Both the position numbers and the translations under genes were made by a program. Under the pieces are notes generated by a model. That model saw nothing but the letters and a program-made list of their open reading frames with translations. It ran no database searches and was not told the DNA's origin. A DNA stretch of 34,166 nt from positions 1 through 34,166 of the forward strand of contig JABDAL010000018.1 in the NCBI GenBank assembly GCA_013289165.1, read 5' to 3'. Positions 31,215-34,166 of the stretch are shown in pieces (position 1 is the first letter of the stretch; every line of letters starts with the position of its first letter). This DNA is from Bacteroidota bacterium (GTDB lineage Bacteria; Bacteroidota; Bacteroidia; JABEUT01).

Positions 31215-32121
31215 TTTGTTCTTTTAACAAGCGTATAAAACAATCCTCAACCGTTGGGCTAGTTGTTTTAAATTCAAAATCATCATGCTCTTTTTCCTGT
31301 AAATATTTTTTCACTTCCTCTTCACTGCATTTAAGTGACAGGTGCAGGTATTCACCAAAAGTGTAACAGTTGATGGTTTGCTCAAAGCTTCTCAAGTTAT
31401 TGAGCAGTTTAAACATATTCGGTGATTTAACGGCATAAAGCTTTTCAGGATATGCCTTAATAGTATCATCGGGAGATGCGATAGAGAGTACTCTGCCATT
31501 TATGATAAGCCCGATGCGATCACAGAGGGTGGCTTCATCCATGTAAGAGGTAGATACAAGTATTGTAATACCTTGCTGTTTGAGGCGCTTAAGCATCTCC
31601 CAAAATTCTTTCCTTGAAACTACATCTACACCGGTTGTAGGCTCATCTAAAAATAAAACCTCCGGCTTATGGATGAGTGCGCAACATAGAGCCAGTTTTT
31701 GCTTCATCCCGCCTGATAACTTGCCTGCCCTCCGGTCTTTAAAAGGCTCAATTTGTACATAAATATCTTTTACCAGTTCATAGTTTTCTTCAATAGTGGT
31801 GTTGAATACAGTAGCAAAAAAATTCAGATTTTCTTCTACCGTTAAATCCTGGTAAAGCGAAAACCTGCCCGGCATATATCCCAATATGCCACGTATAGTT
31901 TTATAGTCTTTTACTATATCAAATCCGCCTACCGTGGCACTTCCTTTATCAGGCAATAGTAGGGTAGTCAGCATGCGGAAAATAGAGCTCTTTCCTGCAC
32001 CATCAGGTCCTATTAGCCCAAATATTTCACCTTTCTTCACCGAAAATGATACATCATCCACAGCAAGAACAGTGCCCTTGTTGTAGGTTTTTGTAATATT
32101 GTTTAGGGTGATAGCATCCAT
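31186..32121 (-). CDS. ABC transporter ATPase with degenerate H-loop
   Basis: Nucleotide-binding subunit of 311 residues. Walker A is LIGPDGAGKSSIFRML, the Q-loop region is GYMPGRFSLYQDLTV (Pro-Gly in place of the usual Gln), the signature LSGGMKQKL is intact and Walker B is VLFLDEPTTGVD. The H-loop reads LVSTSYMDEATLC, with Ser where His normally sits. The C-terminal extension (about 225-311) contains ECC-like regulatory residues (EYLHLSLKCSEEEVKKYLQEKEHDDFEFKTTSPTVEDCFIRLL). It matches the first ATPase half of YbhF/RbbA. It is translationally linked to the second ATPase through the 29-bp overlap. Confidence 0.93.
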   Translation of the reverse strand: MDAITLNNITKTYNKGTVLAVDDVSFSVKKGEIFGLIGPDGAGKSSIFRMLTTLLLPDKGSATVGGFDIVKDYKTIRGILGYMPGRFSLYQDLTVEENLNFFATVFNTTIEENYELVKDIYVQIEPFKDRRAGKLSGGMKQKLALCCALIHKPEVLFLDEPTTGVDVVSRKEFWEMLKRLKQQGITILVSTSYMDEATLCDRIGLIINGRVLSIASPDDTIKAYPEKLYAVKSPNMFKLLNNLRSFEQTINCYTFGEYLHLSLKCSEEEVKKYLQEKEHDDFEFKTTSPTVEDCFIRLLKEQNERNGNKNE

Positions 32122-32122
32122 C

Positions 32123-32635
32123 TTATTGTGGTAGTAATGATTTCAATTCAGCCCGATCTTTCTGGGTCTGTATATATCCCTTGAAAAGAGAACTTAAAGC
32201 TATTGCCATAAATATTATCCTTATAATGCTTAAAATATTAAAAAGAACTGCCTTGCCCGGAATTACATCGGCATATTTTTGAATGTCGCCGAAACTTTGT
32301 TTAAAATTGATTTGTGTTAAAATATAAAATGTAATCGCCAACGACAAAACTTGAAATACGCTAGCCCATTTTAATCTATTTTTTAATGACATTTTTTGTT
32401 TGGGTGTCTTGAAATATAAAACAACCAATGTTAGTGTAGCCAATCCTACCCAGGGAGTATAATAGGCCAAGGGGCTTATAATAGAGGTGAAGTTTTTCCA
32501 AAAGAGCATTCTTTCCATAGAGGCATCCAGAAATTTTGGTCCATAAACAATCCCTTCGTAAAGGATGCCAAAAAAGCCTAGTGCGATACCGAATAGAGAA
32601 AACAATAGGAGGTTATTAAATAATTTGAGTTTCAT
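32123..32635 (-). CDS. Four-helix membrane protein inside the efflux operon
   Basis: The 170 residues contain four hydrophobic helices: about 9-28 (LLLFSLFGIALGFFGILYEG), 52-73 (TSIISPLAYYTPWVGLATLTLVVLYF), 89-107 and 127-150. The remainder is short charged loops and a basic C-terminus. MERMLFWKNFTSIISPLAYYTPW between helices 1 and 2 looks like a conserved membrane-edge segment, vaguely like DUF1772/DUF4149-type proteins; I do not make a firm family call. It lies between the HlyD adaptor (5 bp) and the first ATPase (1 bp), so it is part of the operon. It is not a standard subunit of YbhFSR-like exporters. Confidence 0.8.
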   Translation of the reverse strand: MKLKLFNNLLLFSLFGIALGFFGILYEGIVYGPKFLDASMERMLFWKNFTSIISPLAYYTPWVGLATLTLVVLYFKTPKQKMSLKNRLKWASVFQVLSLAITFYILTQINFKQSFGDIQKYADVIPGKAVLFNILSIIRIIFMAIALSSLFKGYIQTQKDRAELKSLLPQ

Positions 32636-32640
32636 TTTAT

Positions 32641-33555
32641 TTATTTTGTTTCAGGATTAGAAAATTTCACTTCTCCGTACATTCCTATTTTAATAAACCC
32701 ATCATTTACTACTCTTACTTTTATGGCATAAACTAAGTCAGCTCGTTCATCTTTTGTTGGTATGGTCTTCGGTGTGAATTCCGATTGGTTGGAAATCCAG
32801 TAAACAGTCCCTGTATATTCCTTGTATTTACTTTCTCCTAAATCGGTACGGACTTTTACCACTTGGCCTAATTTCACCTGGTCGAGCTGTGTGCCCGTAA
32901 TGTATGCACGAAGAATGAGTGTGTCTGTTTCTGCAATTTTATAAAGTGCTTTGCCGGGAGTTACTACCTCATGGTCTTCACTGTATTTGGTGAGTACTGT
33001 GCCATGAATAGGGTTTATTATTTTGCATTTTAAAAGCTGGTCATTTGTTTGGTCAATTTCATGTTGTAAAGGAGTCACTTGTTTCGAAAGCGTATTCGTA
33101 GTGATGCCGAGTGATGATTTTTGTGCATCAATTTGCTTGTTGAGCATTTGCACCTGGGTATTGGCATCATCCAATTGCTGTTGTGTAGCTGCACTGGCTT
33201 TGAAAAGATTTGCCATTCGCTTCTGGTTTATTTCTGCTTCATCCAATTGTGCTTGCAGCGACGCGATTTGCACAGGTATATTGGGCACCTGGCTCGTGAT
33301 GGAACCAATCTGTGTTTCCAGTTGCATCTTTTTTTGATATAATTGCGTACTGTCAATGTATCCCACAAACTGGTTAGGCTTCAGAGTTTGTCCTTCTTCC
33401 ACATTAAACTCCATAATGGTTCCCGATGACTCGGTGGAGACAATAGTTTCTACCGATTCAAATGCTCCGGCAGCATCGTATCCATTATTGCTATTACCGC
33501 ACGATGCAAACAGGGCTGCAAATGCAAGTATTCCTAAAGATGTTTTATTTATCAT
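32641..33555 (-). CDS. HlyD-family periplasmic adaptor lipoprotein
   Basis: The adaptor of 304 residues links the inner-membrane ABC exporter to the TolC channel. MINKTSLGILAFAALFASC ends in a lipobox with Cys19, so it is lipid-anchored. A biotinyl-lipoyl half-motif is seen in TESSGTIMEFNVEEGQTLKPNQFVGYIDS, then a coiled-coil hairpin from about 65 to 160 (QMLNKQIDAQ), then the second half-motif KCKIINPIHGTVLTKYSEDHEVVTPGKALYKIAE and a beta-barrel domain. The track start at 33657 lies inside the TolC gene; ATG 33555, 20 bp after its stop, starts exactly at the signal peptide and is preferred. Confidence 0.93.
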   Translation of the reverse strand: MINKTSLGILAFAALFASCGNSNNGYDAAGAFESVETIVSTESSGTIMEFNVEEGQTLKPNQFVGYIDSTQLYQKKMQLETQIGSITSQVPNIPVQIASLQAQLDEAEINQKRMANLFKASAATQQQLDDANTQVQMLNKQIDAQKSSLGITTNTLSKQVTPLQHEIDQTNDQLLKCKIINPIHGTVLTKYSEDHEVVTPGKALYKIAETDTLILRAYITGTQLDQVKLGQVVKVRTDLGESKYKEYTGTVYWISNQSEFTPKTIPTKDERADLVYAIKVRVVNDGFIKIGMYGEVKFSNPETK

Positions 33556-33574
33556 AGCTGGTTGATTTTTTATT

Positions 33575-34166
33575 TTAGTTTCCTGTTGTATTTTGGTAGT
33601 TGTATTCTGCTTGTAGTAATTGTATTTTATGAAGAATGAGGTTTTGCTTAGCTTCATCCTCTGCGTTTAATTCACCTACATATTCGTGCACTGTTATAGC
33701 TCCCTGCTCCATCTGCACCTTTGAGCTTTCTTTTATGCTTGTTCGCATAGCTATTATCTCATCGTCCTTGCCCATCATCTCCTGCAGCTTCGATATTTCT
33801 GTGTTTTGTTGTTTCATGGTTACTTTCGTGTTAAATAAAAAGGTTTCTCTGTTCACGTCAGTTGTTTCTCTGTCAACAGTAAGAAGCTGGCGTTGGTTTT
33901 TAAGCGTATAATATCCTCCGAAGTTCCAGCTTAGTTTCACCCCTCCTATATAATACCATTGAAAACCTACCTCAAAGGCATTGAGCCCGGGCTCAGCATA
34001 TCCACCCTGTGCAAAAAATGATAATTTGGGCCGGTTTTGTGTATTGAGTATTGCATCCTGTACATCATAGCTCTTTTTTTGGATATCATAAAGGGCTAAT
34101 TCCGGGCGGTTGATATTATCAGAAATAGTAACAGTAACGGGGCTTTGCAATACTGTAGATTCGTTT
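33575..34166 (-). CDS. TolC-family outer-membrane efflux protein, 3' part only
   Basis: The last 196 residues of a TolC-like channel; the 5' part lies beyond the window, and the track's start (a TTG) is internal. Visible are ISDNINRPELALYDIQKKSYDVQDAILNTQNRPKLSFFAQGGY (second helix pair and barrel strand), FEVGFQWYYIGGVKLSWNFGGYYTLKNQRQLLTVDRE (periplasmic-side motif with the conserved W-N/GG) and long helices up to YNYQNTTGN. It is first in the exporter operon as seen here. Its gene order TolC, HlyD, ABC suggests a complete tripartite pump. Confidence 0.87.
   Translation of the reverse strand, partial: NESTVLQSPVTVTISDNINRPELALYDIQKKSYDVQDAILNTQNRPKLSFFAQGGYAEPGLNAFEVGFQWYYIGGVKLSWNFGGYYTLKNQRQLLTVDRETTDVNRETFLFNTKVTMKQQNTEISKLQEMMGKDDEIIAMRTSIKESSKVQMEQGAITVHEYVGELNAEDEAKQNLILHKIQLLQAEYNYQNTTGN

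Noticed and set aside
1-34166. CRISPR arrays, tRNA or rRNA genes, insertion sequences, integrases, attachment sites
   Set aside because: I looked for regular repeats, tRNA-like cloverleaf ends and transposase motifs and found none.

Overview
The window looks like a chromosomal segment of a member of the Bacteroidota, probably an environmental gliding or Chitinophaga-like lineage; I cannot name a genus. The reasons are: a 288-residue RpoD without region 1.1, promoters of the TAnnTTTG type instead of TATAAT, type IX secretion (T9SS) C-terminal sorting domains of both kinds, the PorX regulator next to tsaE and ald, bacillithiol synthesis, low GC and weak Shine-Dalgarno sequences. I see no insertion sequence, prophage, integrase, CRISPR array, tRNA or rRNA. 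No stretch above 300 bp lacks a gene; the longest gap (6662-6939) holds the porX leader and a terminator.

Layout. (1) 1-482, minus: 5' part of an MFS exporter with a GTG start and a complete -33/-7 promoter. (2) 619-3177, minus: B12-dependent class II ribonucleotide reductase with its own terminator. (3) 3360-6661, minus: porX-tsaE-ald. (4) 6940-7783, minus: a secreted T9SS cargo gene split by one extra G in a G9 tract. (5) 8010-11874, minus: tightly packed operon DCC-family thiol protein, bshB1, gcvT, comB, Zn-phospholipase-like protein, with 4-bp ATGA overlaps. (6) 11909-15442: a possible manganese module, namely an OprB-like porin and the Nramp transporter mntH on minus, and the DtxR/MntR-type regulator divergent on plus. 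(7) 15447-19737, minus: operon of an anchored envelope protein, dapF, an unrecognised 183-residue protein, a 47-residue membrane protein absent from the ORF track, and a seven-heme cytochrome c with TPRs. (8) 19871-22438, plus: HtrA/DegQ protease and rpoD with a strong terminator. (9) 22513-28201, minus: a large gliding-motility-type surface protein, a PhzF-family enzyme coupled to a TMTC-like GT-C/TPR membrane protein, and a small membrane protein. (10) 28234-34166, minus: an efflux operon with TolC-type channel (cut by the window edge), lipoprotein HlyD adaptor, a four-helix membrane protein, two ABC ATPases and two ABC-2 permeases, resembling YbhFSR/RbbA systems.

How the genes work together. 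Much of the window serves the cell envelope: T9SS control and cargo, periplasmic proteolysis, peptidoglycan precursor synthesis (dapF), a multiheme cytochrome and a tripartite drug-type exporter. The most informative observations are: an ABC ATPase pair whose defects are complementary (one has a degenerate signature, the other a degenerate H-loop), predicting one catalytic site per dimer; the G9 tract in a surface protein, either phase variation or a homopolymer error; a shared AATTAGGnAAG element before mntH and the porin; and the unannotated 47-residue protein whose stop codon overlaps the GTG start of the cytochrome gene. I did not find a clearly new defence or mobile system.
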